Below are positions 13,201 through 26,051 of a stretch of 64,000 nucleotides of DNA, piece by piece. Where the stretch lies: positions 5,454,278 to 5,518,277 of the forward strand of contig NC_134030.1 in the NCBI RefSeq assembly GCF_964204645.1, in the 5' to 3' direction. Numbering within the stretch: position 1 is the first letter of the stretch; the number at the start of each line of letters is the position of its first letter. The notes beneath the pieces were generated by a model. That model searched no databases. It had not been told where the DNA came from and was given only the letters and a program-made list of their open reading frames with translations. Both the position numbers and the translations under genes were made by a program. This DNA is from Tubulanus polymorphus. Taxonomy: Eukaryota; Nemertea; Palaeonemertea; Tubulaniformes; Tubulanidae.

Positions 13201-15298
13201 CAGTGATAAATATAGTCAAATTTCATGGTACCATTAAAGATCTTACTTTAGCTATAAGTGGAGCGGAAATTTAAATTGAGGTACAACGTGTAATTGGCAA
13301 GAACTGTGGTTATATTTACAGGGAAGAAATAAAAATTTTCGTCGTATAATAACCGATCCGTTCGTTTCAACTATGCATTTCTAGTGGGGGGTGATTATCA
13401 AAATATATACAATATTCTACGCATCATAACTTTCAGAAATAAAAAAACGTAAACTGCGATAAAATACACGAATATATAAGATGCCCCGATCTCGATCGTA
13501 AGAGATATAACACATCTTCTCTATAATTTTGCATATAACAAAAACATTTATCCTCGCATACCCTTTATTTTACACTGAGGAAATTGGTATCATGATATTA
13601 AGGAGAAGAAAATTATTCTAAAATAATCATTGAGATTTTACGCAAATTTACACCTCAACAATGAGTACTTATTTCATCGTCAGATAACAGTATTAAATAG
13701 ATTTCTCTCGACTTACTGTCACAGTATCTAAAGACAAAATTTCATTTACTACCGTCTATAGCGAGTATCAATCTCGACTTAATTATTTCGGAATAACTGA
13801 ATACAAAATTAACGAATTAAGTATTTCGAGTTCTTGCCGTATTTTCTATACATTGTTATGTGCTCATTTTCAAGGGAAATATCTTCGATGCAAAAATGTT
13901 ATGACCATCTGAATTTTCTCTTACTATTTGTGATACATTTTATGGTAATACACGACTATATGATAATATTAGGTAATAGCCTGATGATAATGAATATGTA
14001 AATCAGCGTGACAACAGTAGCAAATCACCGCTTTTAAACGTAGTAAAATAGAGTCGTATTATAACGACACGAATGAGTGAAGCAAAACCGCGCAGTCACC
14101 CTTGAAAATAACCCAACAAATTCCATAATCGACGGCGTATAGTTTTTCTTTCCTAATCGCATATAATCGAATAGATATTTCCACATATTTCGCGTTTGAC
14201 GAGTTCAATCTTTTGCTTGAACCGATATATGAGATGAAAGCTAATGTAAACATTGGCGCACTCTTACCTGATGAACATAATCCCTAAAATATTCTGGGCT
14301 AGTATAGCTGACGCGGGATGTTGGCTATAATTGAAGTTAATCCGGGTTGGTACTGAGGCCGCATAAGTGTGTGCATGGTGAATGATAATCGTGCAGTGAG
14401 TGCGGGGCTAGAAACATTGTTTTCTAAATATTACTTTTAGTGGCTCAATTCTCACAAATCATTGTGTTAAATTACAACATATAGGCCATATTGCGAGGCG
14501 TACATCATGGTAATAACCATCGCTATATTACTTTATAGGGCCTGCTTAAATTCAGGCGCACATAAATTTCGTGTTAATGCCTATAAGTCGTTTATTTATG
14601 CGCTCTTATATTTTCGCGCCACGTTTTAATGGACGCGGCCGTCTACGGACCGGTGCGTAAATTGCCATCTCGATGCCGTGAATGCGCGCATTAACGAGCC
14701 GACAACACCCGATTCAAGAGCGCCGGGAAGGATGATTCAATACGCGCCGAACCCGGGGCGGTTCGAGGCCTCGGAAGAAACAGCTTTATTGTGCAGATCA
14801 AAGGCGCCGACGACTGGTTAAACACGCTGCCAGTCTAAACAGCTTTGTGTTGTTTCAATGGCTTCGTTCAAAATAATAATTCACGGCAATAAAACTATCA
14901 AGTCGGGCCACTATTTTCGACACTCGGGCGAACGCCCGTCTGAATGACAGTTTCTTTTCTGTGTGATCCCGAGTGTAATTGGGTAGAAAGAACCCTCTCG
15001 TTCGAGGCAGACAAATGCTCCTGTCAAAAGATTCAGCTTATTATCTGAACGATGAATAAATGAGCTCGAACATCAAAGAGACGCCGACAACCAGTTCCCG
15101 TCGACGCATCGTGCACTAAAAGACACCAGAGAATATTAAGGCTTTTTCGCGTATCGAAATTAGAAATTGGCAAAGCAACAAAAATCTGCAATGATTTTAC
15201 AGTATTACTAGCTTAATTCGGATTCTTCAATCATTTCACTCGGGTGACATTTTTGCTCCATTTAACCTGGTAACATGTAGACTATTATTCATAATTTG
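10252..15298. other. Noncoding spacer between Hox5 and mir-10, left part
   Basis: AT-rich sequence with many TAAT and TTAATTA cores. These are expected by chance at this composition and are not called as sites. No coding exon, RNA gene or repeat family copy was recognised. A CpG-richer patch lies at about 14630-14850. Confidence 0.45.
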
Positions 15299-15408
15299 GG
15301 TTCAGCTCCACAGTTCTGAGTTAAGATTTGACTCTGGGTTAACTCATTGAAAATGAACTTAATGTAACGCTCAGAGTTAACTCTAACTCACAACTGTGGA
15401 ACTTGGAT
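15299..15408. mobile_element. Palindromic MITE-like element, family A copy 1
   Basis: It begins GGTTCAGCTCCACAGTTCTG and ends AACTCACAACTGTGGAACTT, which are inverted repeats of one another. The internal TTGAAAATGAAC and GAGTTAACTC are shared with the other family A copies. It is about 110 bp long and noncoding. Confidence 0.75.
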
Positions 15409-16800
15409 TTGACTTAATTCGGAGAAATCTGGGCAGGCCCTATACAATGAGTTATACCGTATTCCAAAACGTCTTCAAAGAAAGGATGAAACATTTAAAT
15501 TCAAATAAACAGTCGTTGTTCGAGTATATCGTGTTCAATTCTTATAAACCGCTCTTTTCAATACAATTCGATCCGTTTTAAATTTTAGCTGTTTTCGGTA
15601 GAATTACTTGCATCAATAAGACGTGATATGAGATAAATGCGCATTAGATTTGCTCGCGCAAAGAGCGCGTCATCAATCTAGTTGAACAATTTGCGAGGAA
15701 GCTAAGAGTCTACGATGGGACTTTTCAGCGATGGCGGCATCCGCGCGGCATTTACTGGAAAACCTGATTATCTCAAAAATCAATAGACAAATGGGTCGTT
15801 AATCGATATTCGATAGTGACGAAGGATGCCATCATCGGCTGGTGTCCATCGGCGAGCCGCGATCACAAACAGCTAAAAAATTCGGTCGGTCCTCGAAAAA
15901 ATCGATGATCGAAAATCCGGACTCGGAAAAAATCGAGAAACCGAAGTCGAAAAATGATGACGCGTATATCAACACCGCCTTGGTCTGTGTGACATACGCT
16001 GATCGGGCGAATTGAGCCCTGACGGATGAGCGCACCAGTTCTGGTAGACACATGAGAGCAACTGAGGTCACCGCAACATCCATAATAAGGGCATTATCGA
16101 CGCGGCAAGCCTTTGATCTGAACGAGCGTCATCACTCATATCGTAGACTGAGTACAGATTCGCATGAAAGCCGCGTTGAGCCGTATTAATGTTCGCCGTG
16201 TTAGTAAGTTGCAGTAAGTTGCGGATTAATGAATAAAGAAAATATATATTTTCTCAGGCGACGTCGCTTTAGCGCGACGTCGTCGTGTCAAACCGAGCTC
16301 GAGGGAAGGGAAAAATTCGCCGACGGGACCTGTCGCCCTACCTGGCGATAGAAAATTTAACTACAAAGTTCACCTGCGCGCGGCGAGGCGCGGGAATTGC
16401 GAAAACAATTTCGCCAGGAAAAAATCTTTTCAATAGCAATTTTTAGAATTTACGTCAGCTAAAGGGAAGGGTTACTCTGTCATTGTTTACCCATTGAATA
16501 AGAATAAAAAATTGTGTTTATTATCTATAGTTTACCAGTTTAAAAAGGCTGCATACATAACATATAGAAGTCAGATAAAGCGACATGAATTTGAAAGAAC
16601 AAATAAATCGTTTAACATCGCTTTTTCTAGGAAAATATTTTGAAGAAGGCGTATGTTATTAGTCAGTTTTTCGGCATCTTTTATGAAAAAGCCAGCCTAT
16701 ACAGGCTTACAAGACAAATACGAAAAAAGAGAAAAATACATTGATTGAATATACATTACGGCGGTGCATTTATGAGTAAGGTTTATCGAACTCCTAACTA
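15409..16800. other. Noncoding, CpG-richer stretch
   Basis: No gene is recognised. The block at about 15680-16400 is richer in CpG than its surroundings. It includes a degenerate reiteration of TCGAAAAAATCGA-like units (about 15893-15955), a tandem AGTAAGTTGC pair (16203-16222) and two direct copies of GCGACGTCG (16258-16266 and 16274-16282), whose core matches an ATF/CREB half-palindrome. It could be a regulatory island; that is inference. Confidence 0.4.
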
Positions 16801-16803
16801 ATT

Positions 16804-16850
16804 TCAGGGCCATGTTTCACCAAAAGGTTAAACTCTTGAATTGGATTTGA
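16804..16850. mobile_element. Family D fragment
   Basis: CAGGGCCATGTTTCACCAAA and the following AGGTTAAACTC match the left end of the family D elements at 6090 and 47586. No right end is visible nearby, so this is a fragment. Confidence 0.5.
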
Positions 16851-19800
16851 TTTTTTCATTGATCCGGTTTATCGATTTAGGAGCGAACTGGACACAGAAA
16901 TCAAACAAATGAGACATTATTCGCTTTGATATCGTTCACTAAACCAACTGCATAAAGTCCCGTGGTTTTTAGTGGAATTTCTTTGCTGATATCGAGTGTT
17001 TTATGGCCGCTCGGTCGTCAGATTGAGCGGCGAAAGAGAAAGAAAATGTGAGACTGGGAGATGACATCGTCAACGCGCAATAAAAACACAAAATATATGA
17101 TAATGGCTAAGAGCTTTAACGGCCGATATGAAAGCGATCATAATAGACTAGTGGCGACAGGTGACAAATCGCGCTTGTCACCGAGAACATCAAGTAAACT
17201 TTAACTATGACCGATATTAATTACCGTATGACTTCGCTCTCGTAAAATACAACGTCACGACAGCCTATCAGGGTTGTTACGTATAAGAACGAGTTCGGTT
17301 CTTCGACGGGATGGGATTACTATATGCGACAAAGTCATGAAAGCCGTGTTTTCGTCGTCGTCGGTATAAGTTTGTTATGATAATCGTTATTTTTTTTCCG
17401 TCGAAGTCGACCGACCGACTCTCTACTACGGCTGTTAGGCGGTCTACTTCCTCGGTAAAAAGCGCCGGCGGTGTCGTGGCTGATGATCAGCATTACGTAA
17501 GCAAAAGGAAATCGTGTGGCGAACATGGCCGAACAAAAGCATCGAAGTTTGGTAAGTTCAGTAAGTTACGATTTATAATTAACTTGAATAGGTGGCTAAG
17601 GATATCCCTCAGTTTTGTTGGTATATGGAATTAGGTATTTCTCGACTCTTACGAACTCAAATGACATGCAAATCATAGCCAGATTAGACGCGGTTGTCAG
17701 CCACATCTCAACCAGTGCCAACTTTATATCAAACCCCGTGCTAACAATTTCTCATTATCAAACAAAACAACGGGGTGTCGAAAAGGCGTCGGTAGGTAAG
17801 GCTACTTGTCAAGCCATGTCAGTTTATTTGATGGATCGATTGTGAAATAGCGTGTAAAAAGCTCGGAATGATTACTTCGTTTAACATGACAGAAATTGAC
17901 AGAAATTGACAGATCCCACTCAGTATACGTGTATTTTTGAACGTGATCACCGGTGAATAATATGTATAGGCCTGCACATGAAACATTGGGCGTAGTCAAG
18001 AGCCGGGGTTCAGAACAATTCCGCTAATGCCTTTTCTTTAAAGGCCGACTCAAATGGAGGTCCAAAAACCCACCGGTTGGTACCTGAGATTTGCAGTGCA
18101 GGCCACATCCCACTAGCAACTAGCAAGTGGTAGCCGGCGAGTATTCAGGTCATTATAACCTTTTAAACTTAACTCATTTCATCTCATCTCAATATTTAGG
18201 AGGAGGGCCTTCAGATTCCTTCTAATACCACATAGCCTACATACATTGTTTACAATTTAAACTCAAATTTTCCAGGTCCGCTTTCCAAAAATATGAAAAG
18301 TGATTATTTATGGTAAACGTATCGGGTTTCAAACCTGGTCGCAATAGCTTGAACGCTGAGAAGTTTCTTTTTTTTCTACTTTTTTCACGGAGATCACTAT
18401 CATTTTAGTAAACGCTGACGCCATGTCATGTTATTTTTCTCCATCGATATTCTGATTGTCATGAAATCCGATCTGTCAAATAGCGACAGGCCCAACACAG
18501 CTGCACGCATGCGCTGTAACAGTGCATGGCTTTACCGGTCGGTATTCGACCTAAGCAATCTTTTTCCCGTGAAAACTTTCAAACTGTTGATTCAAACCCT
18601 TACCTATTTTCTCAAATTCTCGGGCGTTTACCTCGATTCTTGTAGGGTTCCTCATCTTCATATACACTGGGCATTTGCGAATGTCAGAAAAAGTGGACGG
18701 CTTCGAGTCACTTCGTAAACGAACCTAATTGATTAATCCACGACCTGTTATAGTCCAGAGCCTCGCGCGTGTAGAGAAGTTACTGAAGACAAACATGCAT
18801 CGTGTTTATGTTGCATCTTATACATACTTAGCACATGTAAAATATTACATCTATCTATATCTAGAGATGAAATTGGGTCAAACTCTACGCGGACATTCGC
18901 GATATCAAACGGTCAATGATCGGCATAGCTGATGTATACACTCCGTGTAGCCGCATACCGTCACTTCATAATTACTAAAAATGAGATGAAGATACTTCCA
19001 TTATGATAGTTAAGTATCGTATCATTTGTGCATGTATTTCTTCAAGTTAGATCAGTTTCAACGGTAGTGTATATTCAAAGGATCATTTTGTGAAGTGAAT
19101 TTACGGTAGCCTATAGCTTTTCAGTAACTACTTTCCAACTTCTTGGACCCAAAGCCATTGTTATTGTTAAGTTTTAAAGTCGACAGTTCACTGTGGTTCA
19201 GACAATGGTCGTAAAATATTTTTCACACGTCTTGACTGATCTTCAGTCGAAATTGTTCAGTTTGGCACAATTGGAATTCATCAATTAAGAAAGTTCATCC
19301 AGTTATAGCCGCTGAGTTAGTTGTACATCTTCCGATCAACCTGTATAGACATTTATAGGCATTTATATTTTTGCTTTCCCTTGAAAAAATTTGGAAATAG
19401 TTGAAATTAGTTCATTAGATACCATTAGTTTATCCAAATCTCATCTCAGACACAACTTGGCTCCTACCGTAAATCCAAATCTTATCACAGATGGGGTCCT
19501 ATCGTAAACTCCCCTTTAGGAGTTCATGATGGCCTGTTACGGTTCTCGACACTTGTATATACACGATGTATTGTTATGGGCCTGCCGTCTTGATGTTGCC
19601 CCTTGAGGCTAGAATCGTACTTCACGCATTATGAACATAAGACGTTCTATGTCTCACGGTAAGTCAGGCCAGTCACCACATGTTAGTCGGGCTATAGCCT
19701 AATAAAAATACGTTTCAGATATAGTTATACGGAGAATTCGTCTTGTCGTCCAGTCGTTTGGTTTACCGTTGGTCCGGTGTCTTGGGCATATTTTTGACCT

Positions 19801-20540
19801 TGTCATCCTTGGCGAAACAAAAATTGGCGAAACAAACAATACAGAAAATTAAATTGAAATGAAATTTTAGCGACTTTTTTAACATAAAGACTCCAATTTT
19901 TAATCGATTTGTGTCTCAGCTGACCAGTGGTTAGTTAATTTTTTTACTCGTTGCTGGACTCCGCTGATCTGTAAGACGAGGGGGCGTAATGCTAGGTTTC
20001 AGTAGATTAAACAGAAGTGGCCATCAAGCGCGCTGGCAAACCGTTAATTCTGTTTAAAAATCGCGACAAAGCCCATAATTTTGCGTGATTGTCGTTTATG
20101 TGTTTTGAACCTAGCGCCTTGATTGGCCCGCGCGTTCCATGTGATCGCGAATGCCTAAAAATAATGCCTCATATCGGTACATTACGAGCACACTAAATCA
20201 TAGAATAATTGCCACAAAGATACCACGAGGAATAATAATCTACTTGTTTTATGTTTCCTGTCGGCGGCGGCCGTGATCGGCTCATTTCTACCGCGCAAAT
20301 CTAGCATTCTTGCCGAGGATTATCTAGAGTACAATCACCGTGTTGTCTCTCATCACACAACGTGTGCTAAACGTATCACCCTCGCTTATTACGGCATCTA
20401 TGCGCCTGATTTTACCGGCGCTCATTTCTGCTCTATGGAGCTCTTTATTTTTCACTCGTCCAATCGCATCGATACTGATTTTTCTTCAGACGATATGCGG
20501 CGATATCGCTCGGAAAATGATGGTTGGGTTTTTTTTGCAG
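16851..20540. other. Repeat-poor noncoding spacer upstream of mir-10
   Basis: No gene was recognised. It holds a perfect 8-bp inverted repeat GGTGACAA/TTGTCACC (17160-17182), the phased TGACAG cluster at 17887-17912, an imperfect direct duplication of about 40 bases (about 19434-19512; both halves carry CCAAATCT and CGTAAA), and a short direct repeat TTGGCGAAACAAA (about 19809-19836). Confidence 0.45.
17887..17912 (+). promoter_or_regulatory. Three TGACAG (Meis/Hth-type) motifs at exact 10-bp spacing
   Basis: TGACAG occurs at 17887-17892, 17897-17902 and 17907-17912, joined by AAAT spacers, so all three fall on one face of the helix. TGACAG is the core Meis/Prep/Homothorax site, and these TALE proteins are Hox cofactors. 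The run is also a 10-bp tandem repeat, so it may have arisen by slippage. Function is inferred. Confidence 0.45.
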
Positions 20541-20851
20541 GGTGGCTGCCGGATCGGAGAAGCGATTAGTTATCAATTACGAGTGCCGTCAAGTGGAATA
20601 TAACGTAATAATCGGATGTTATCTGGAGATGTGCGGCTATATTTTTGAAACGGGGGGAGGAATATCGGATATCGCGATCTGTTGGATGTATTCGTTCGTG
20701 TCGGATTCGAAACTGGATTTACGAGTTCGACCAATGGAGACCAGCGCCAGATTTGCACCTTACATCCTGGGTCACTCGCCATTGGTCGACAAGTCGGATT
20801 ATACGCGTCGAAGAAACCGAAAGATGACGTCATCGACCACCTATCCCTGGG
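20541..20851 (+). other. Exon-like block with acceptor, open frame and donor
   Basis: A T-rich tract ending TTTTTTGCAG (20531-20540) precedes the block, and a textbook donor, GG then GTAAGT, follows at 20851/20852. One frame is open throughout and ends with ...MTSSTTYPW plus one G, a phase-1 boundary like those of Hox4 and Hox5. The composition is CpG-richer than the flanks, and other frames and the minus strand are also partly open, so coding potential is unproven. It may be a noncoding exon of the mir-10 primary transcript, a far-upstream Hox exon, or a chance combination. Confidence 0.3.
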
Positions 20852-23800
20852 GTAAGTTCCAAACTTAAATTCGATACTTGTAAAAAGCGAAACTTTTGAG
20901 ATTTCGATGTTGTTTTCAGCGTTTAGTTTCTACGAATTTCGCCGGCGATTAATCGATTCGCAATTCAAATGTCGGCGCCAATATTACAAACGCGTCATGC
21001 AGCCTGGCGTCCTGCATTTGCATATCGGATTTTGTATCCAATATGGCGGCGGTGACTAGTCTGGTACTGTAGTCGGCAATTATTGTTTTCGAGACGCAAT
21101 TTTCGACGGCTATTTACAGTCCCAAGAGGTATGGTAATACGGCAATTAATTACCGGATGTTTTCATCGATTAGCTACTGATAATTGCCACGTACTGGCCT
21201 TACCGCGGCCATTAGTCTGAAAGGTTTTCGGACGTGCGTCGCATATCTTATCGATCGAAAGTCTATCGAACGTTTATTCCTTTCGGAAATTTATTTCTTG
21301 TTCCGTTGTCGTAGTTTTAGTTATTTCTAATTTTGCTCGTTCTTTAGAGAGAGAAAAAATACGAACTTCTTTTCGTGACCTGATTTTAATTATTTATTCA
21401 ACATCTGCGGGTTAGTAACTTTACTTGTGGGGTGCGGGTCGACACTTGACCCAGATCACGTTTTATCGCTTTGATGTTTCCCATCCCCTGATACAGACAC
21501 GTTTATTGCCCAATAAATCGCCGGCTACCGAACGCATTTTGACGGCTACAGGCCAACTGAGTGCGCAATAAATTCACCCGCTGTCTCGGTCGCGCCGAAG
21601 CCGCGTTGATTTACCGCCACAACCTCGCTTTCGCGTCGGCGGCCATATTGCCTATTCTCCTTATAAGGCACCGACAAAAGAAGCCGATGCCGACGCTTAA
21701 TGACTAACTTATGCGGCTCTTTGTTGTTGTCAATGGAAACGAACACTTTATATGCAAAAATCGTAACTAAGAAAGGTCGCCGCTTTGACCCGACGAGATC
21801 CTAACAGCTCTGGTATATTTATGATGTTAAACAGTTGCTATCTGGTTCGTTTTTGATGTTTTCGATAATTTATATCCGTACTTCCGTTTAGTTTTTACGA
21901 CGCGCACAGTGTTTAGAAAATAACAACTGCGGCGCTATTAACCTTTGAATTATATTTCGGCTTACGAAATTTGAATATTGTTACCAAGGCGATGCCCGTC
22001 TATCGTGCGAGTCATTGGATCGTCGGTTAAGTTATGCGGCGAAAACATGTTTTATTTCAGATATTTTTATGTAAAAACGGCCGGGTTAATTATGACAGTG
22101 TATTCCATACTTATACCGTATGTTATATCTCGCCCTCGTCCGTGCAAACTTTATATGTAACGTGACGGTCTAATTTAATTCATCGCGATTTCTGTCGTTT
22201 ATAACTATAAATCTAAGGCGGACAGGCGCTCGCTTCACTTCAAAAGAAACGACTCGCGTTATGAATACGTTTTTCCAAAGACGATCTACATTATCAATTT
22301 TTCATAGTCAAAGATCATACGCGCCGCCTCGGTCGCTCGCAACAATTTGTAACCAGTCAATTTTAGCATTTGTATCTCAACGCCGTCGAGACCGCGACGA
22401 AAATCGTAGAAAAAAAGAAAAATTCTCTGAGTTTAAAGTTGAGAAATATTCTCTTAATGCATTGTGTTATATAAGTTTTTCAAAAATTCTTAAGTTGAAC
22501 TAGATACGAATTATAATCTATGGCTAGGTGAAGAAAATTTGATTAAAAAGTGAAATACATTGGCCATTATTTAGTAAAATATCTTATATATTGAACTACG
22601 TATTGTGTGTGTTAGGTTAAATTTTGTCGCAATTTGAAGGAAATAGAGACATAATATATACATTTCTCATGGCTGTTTTCGTTAATCCTTACACGAATCA
22701 TTGTCCAGTAAACGAATTATAGAATCGCAAATTATTGTGTAAACCTTGACTTGATTCGTTTATCGATGCATCGACGCTTAGGTTTGACAAATTTGTAGTA
22801 AAATAGAATGACGAAAAATATCTGAAAATTCGGCTTTATATGTTACAGTGTTCAAACGCGATAACGTATTCGCGAATATAAGAATGAAAATGTCCACTGA
22901 TATATCACATTTTTGTCGGCGATTATTAATGCGTGTTTGATTCTATTTGGGTTGCGCAAGGGATTCAAAGCCAAGAAAAAAAGTCGAGTAACAATTAACG
23001 TCATGTCGTAGATTATCACGGCATGGACTTCGTTACATTCTATAACGATGACTAGGGCGATGGGAGTTTGAAAGGTCAGTATTTTAACCCGATCTGGGCG
23101 GCTAACAGATCGTTACGCAGTTAATACGTTCATTTATATCGACGGCTCTAACGAGGGTTAATTAGCGATTTCTTTACGCGTGGTCAGTGAATGTGTCACT
23201 ATGACGGATGTTGCTAATCCGGCCCGATTTTCCTAACTCACGCCGTCGTCTCTCGCCCGATCGGTGCAGTAATATACTCGGAAACTTCCAGAGCTCATTT
23301 CGCTAATAGTCGGACATATTTGTCATGCGTTTTACCCCGTTTTCCCCTGTCAAGCGTTGGCCCCGGACGATTTGTTTCGACCCCTCGATGATGGGTTCAT
23401 TTTTCACGAAGGCTTTCGTGACTGATGGTCGTAATAAAACGAGTATTCGGTCCGTGTTATCATCTCCACCGGCCTTGGCAGAAACCGATGTCATAATACC
23501 AACATCGATTTACCATCCAAACAAATACAGTAATCATTTCATGGCAAATATTTGAATGAGCGAATTTTTCTTCGATAATTGTCCCGGAAGTGCTTATAAA
23601 AATCTAGCGCCGCCTATGGGATATATCTCAAACTAGCGCGCGATCGGCGGCTTCCTTTGATCTGATACATCTGGTGGTGAAAACACGATCATAATCAATC
23701 ACCAGGCACGGCTCAAGACAGAAAATCGATTGTTCCATCTTTTGATATATCAATAATCGCGCGTCATCTGAAAAGAACTGATCTGCGGTTTCTGAACAGA

Positions 23801-25703
23801 TGTGACTATCACGCGTACGCGTTCCGACGCTGTTTTTTTTTTAATGGTGACTCCGACAATTGACGGTGTCGCCACCTGTTGCCATATGACACAAACGAAT
23901 AAAAACAAAAAATTTGCAATATACAAAAAAAGACATTTCTCGAAAGAAAGCAAATAACTTTAAGATTAGTACTCAGTGTTTACGAACTACACTTTGTATT
24001 GGTTATTTCATGGTATAGTATATTGAATGTTCGAACTTTTGAACTTGCGTCAATGAGACATTTTTAAAAGAATTTTTTTTCAAACTAGTTTGTATATGTT
24101 TTATCCAGAATGGTGTATCAAATAATATCATTACTAGGACACAAAGATATAGGCCCTAATATAATTTGTCTTTGGGTTCTCATGGACGCGATTGTTCATT
24201 TTACTCTTTTGACGATTCTAAAAGAAAGTACGAAATTGAAAATTTGCATGTTTATCGCATTACCCTGCTACAGTAGACATGTGATATACTCTTAATATCA
24301 CGGGATATACAGTTCAAAAGACAAACAAGATAAAATTGGAAGTCTTTTGTCCAAACTAAGACTGATCTCAAATTTATGGGGCCATAAACATCACCGTCGG
24401 GCCGCCCACAATTAAATAATTCCATTTAACAACAGACGTAGAATAATGTGTTTTCTCAAAATACATAAATATTACCGGTCAGCGTGCCTTATGGCGGTGA
24501 AGTTAACTTACTGACGCCTTTTCTAATAGTGAATCGGGGTCTTCCTGGTCTCCAAAGAGGCTGCGGTCATTTCTTCGGAATATATATAAATATGTGCAAT
24601 CTTATAAAGGAATTTCGAATCGGAAACGGTAAGAGTTTATCAGAATTTCATGTTTTTCGGTGGATGGTGATAATGCATTTAGGTAGAACGTTAAACATAT
24701 TAGTGTCAATGATACTATAGGGATAATCGGTGTTAAAGTTCTTGCTTTCGAGGTTATCTTTACTATTCACGCGGATGCAACAGAAACTTTTCCTACGGAT
24801 ATCATTTCATAAGTTCATAATGTCCATAATTTTTGGTGTAATAACATATATAGTCGCCGCTTTATCGATTATACATGTATACCGACTGTACCAAATGACA
24901 AGAACGTGTATTAGCTATATACAATTCAATAATTCATCGGTATGCATTCGCAATTTACTTTGATGTTATTTATAGTCGGTTTCTGACGATTTTACGACAT
25001 TTTTATGGCCGCGTGGTCTGGCAACTTGTACATGGTCCGACACCGATACTGTGTTACTGTCAATACGTTAGCAGACACAGCAAATATGCAAGCACGTTAT
25101 TGATAGGATATGTTCGGACATAACGAAACATTTTTAGAATATTTACATTTACAATATGTGTCTCATTGCAGTGGATACAATATTGAAGGTAATTATATCA
25201 ATACCGCACATTCTCAATTTATTGTGGTTACTGATTCAAGATTCTGATTCTTGCTACAAAAAACCTCAGAAAACAAGACTGCCTCTCATTAACTAACTAT
25301 GTAATGAATAGCGTCGTTAATTAGTTTTTTCTAATGGGTATTTTACTACTTAGCAATTCACGATCTAGTGACCTTGGCATTTGTTGTACAGCGGATCCAT
25401 AAAACAGAGCAGTGTAAATATTTCCAGCGTTGATAAGCAGTGAGTGATACAGCGCAATTTGCCGATATTTAGCGCTATTTCTCTTCACTGGCTGCTGAAC
25501 TATCGGCTGAACTGTCGTGCTTCCTAGAGGCGGTCGTTGTACGGACACAAAGACTCGGTCATTTTAGCGCTGGGTGCAGTTAAAGGATGTCGGGGTTGTT
25601 TGCCGGACACGTGAGAGACGACTGATCTTTTCGCCACGTTGACAGAAACGATTTTGACACGAAACGGTTTCGGCCGTTCGGAGCAGCCGACCGCCAAGAT
25701 TTG
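20852..25703. other. Noncoding spacer upstream of mir-10
   Basis: No gene or repeat family copy was recognised. CpG content is moderate near 20.9-21.8 kb and 23.2-23.8 kb and lower elsewhere. Short open frames at 24484-24963 and 25321-25548 have no recognisable similarity. The last 150 bases before the mir-10 hairpin are CpG-rich. Part of this may be transcribed as pri-miR-10. Confidence 0.45.
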
Positions 25704-25787
25704 CGCACGAGCATCTACCCTGTAGATCCGAATTTGTGTATATATTTTCTCATACAAATTCGTGCCTACGGAGAGTCTGCTCGTGTG
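25704..25787 (+). ncRNA. mir-10: mir-10 microRNA precursor
   Basis: The mature 5p strand at 25716-25737 starts TACCCTGTAGATCCGAATTT and matches invertebrate miR-10 exactly through its 22 bases as I know it. The opposite arm, ACAAATTCGTGCCTACGGAG (25754-25773), pairs with it across the loop at 25738-25753. The basal stem ACGAGCA (25707-25713) pairs perfectly with TGCTCGT (25778-25784) and extends a few pairs further. miR-10 is a conserved bilaterian Hox-cluster microRNA that represses target mRNAs, some of them Hox mRNAs in vertebrates. It lies between Hox5 and Hox4, about 9.9 kb upstream of the Hox4 start and on the same strand, its ancestral position. Its promoter and primary transcript are not determined here. 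Confidence 0.98.
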
Positions 25788-25817
25788 GCTGAACAACTCA
25801 CGACTGTGTCTTCGAAG

Positions 25818-26051
25818 ATGGCAGTGAAGAAAGATCTAGCCTTCCCTAACCTCGACGATTACCGTGCTCTGATTTCGAAGGTCTTACCGAATTCGCGTGT
25901 ACCCCGAACCTTATCCCGCTCCAAATGTTCCCCGAGAACCCAATCGTCGCTAAAACAGTGGCTTCTTTTTTCATGCATTATGCTAATTACCGTCGGCGTA
26001 TCGTTCACGGTGAACTGTCGAGATCCATCGCCATCTATCCACAAATCGTAG
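25818..26051 (+). CDS. Candidate small ORF (77 aa) with one hydrophobic segment, just 3' of mir-10
   Basis: The frame starts at ATG 25818 in a strong context (A at -3, G at +4) and stops with TAG at 26049-26051. It begins MAVKKDLAFPNLDDYRALIS, has a basic middle part, and carries one hydrophobic stretch, WLLFSCIMLITVGVSFTV, at about residues 48-65, which could be a membrane anchor. The frame is open without a stop from 25626, through the mir-10 hairpin. It would lie on the mir-10 primary transcript. I recognise no family. Stop codons are scarce in several frames of this CpG-rich block, so chance is a real alternative. Confidence 0.25.
   Translation: MAVKKDLAFPNLDDYRALISKVLPNSRVPRTLSRSKCSPRTQSSLKQWLLFSCIMLITVGVSFTVNCRDPSPSIHKS

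Noticed and set aside
10252-15298. Many TAAT/TTAATTA homeodomain cores
   Set aside because: Frequent by chance in AT-rich DNA, with no clustering beyond background apparent by eye.
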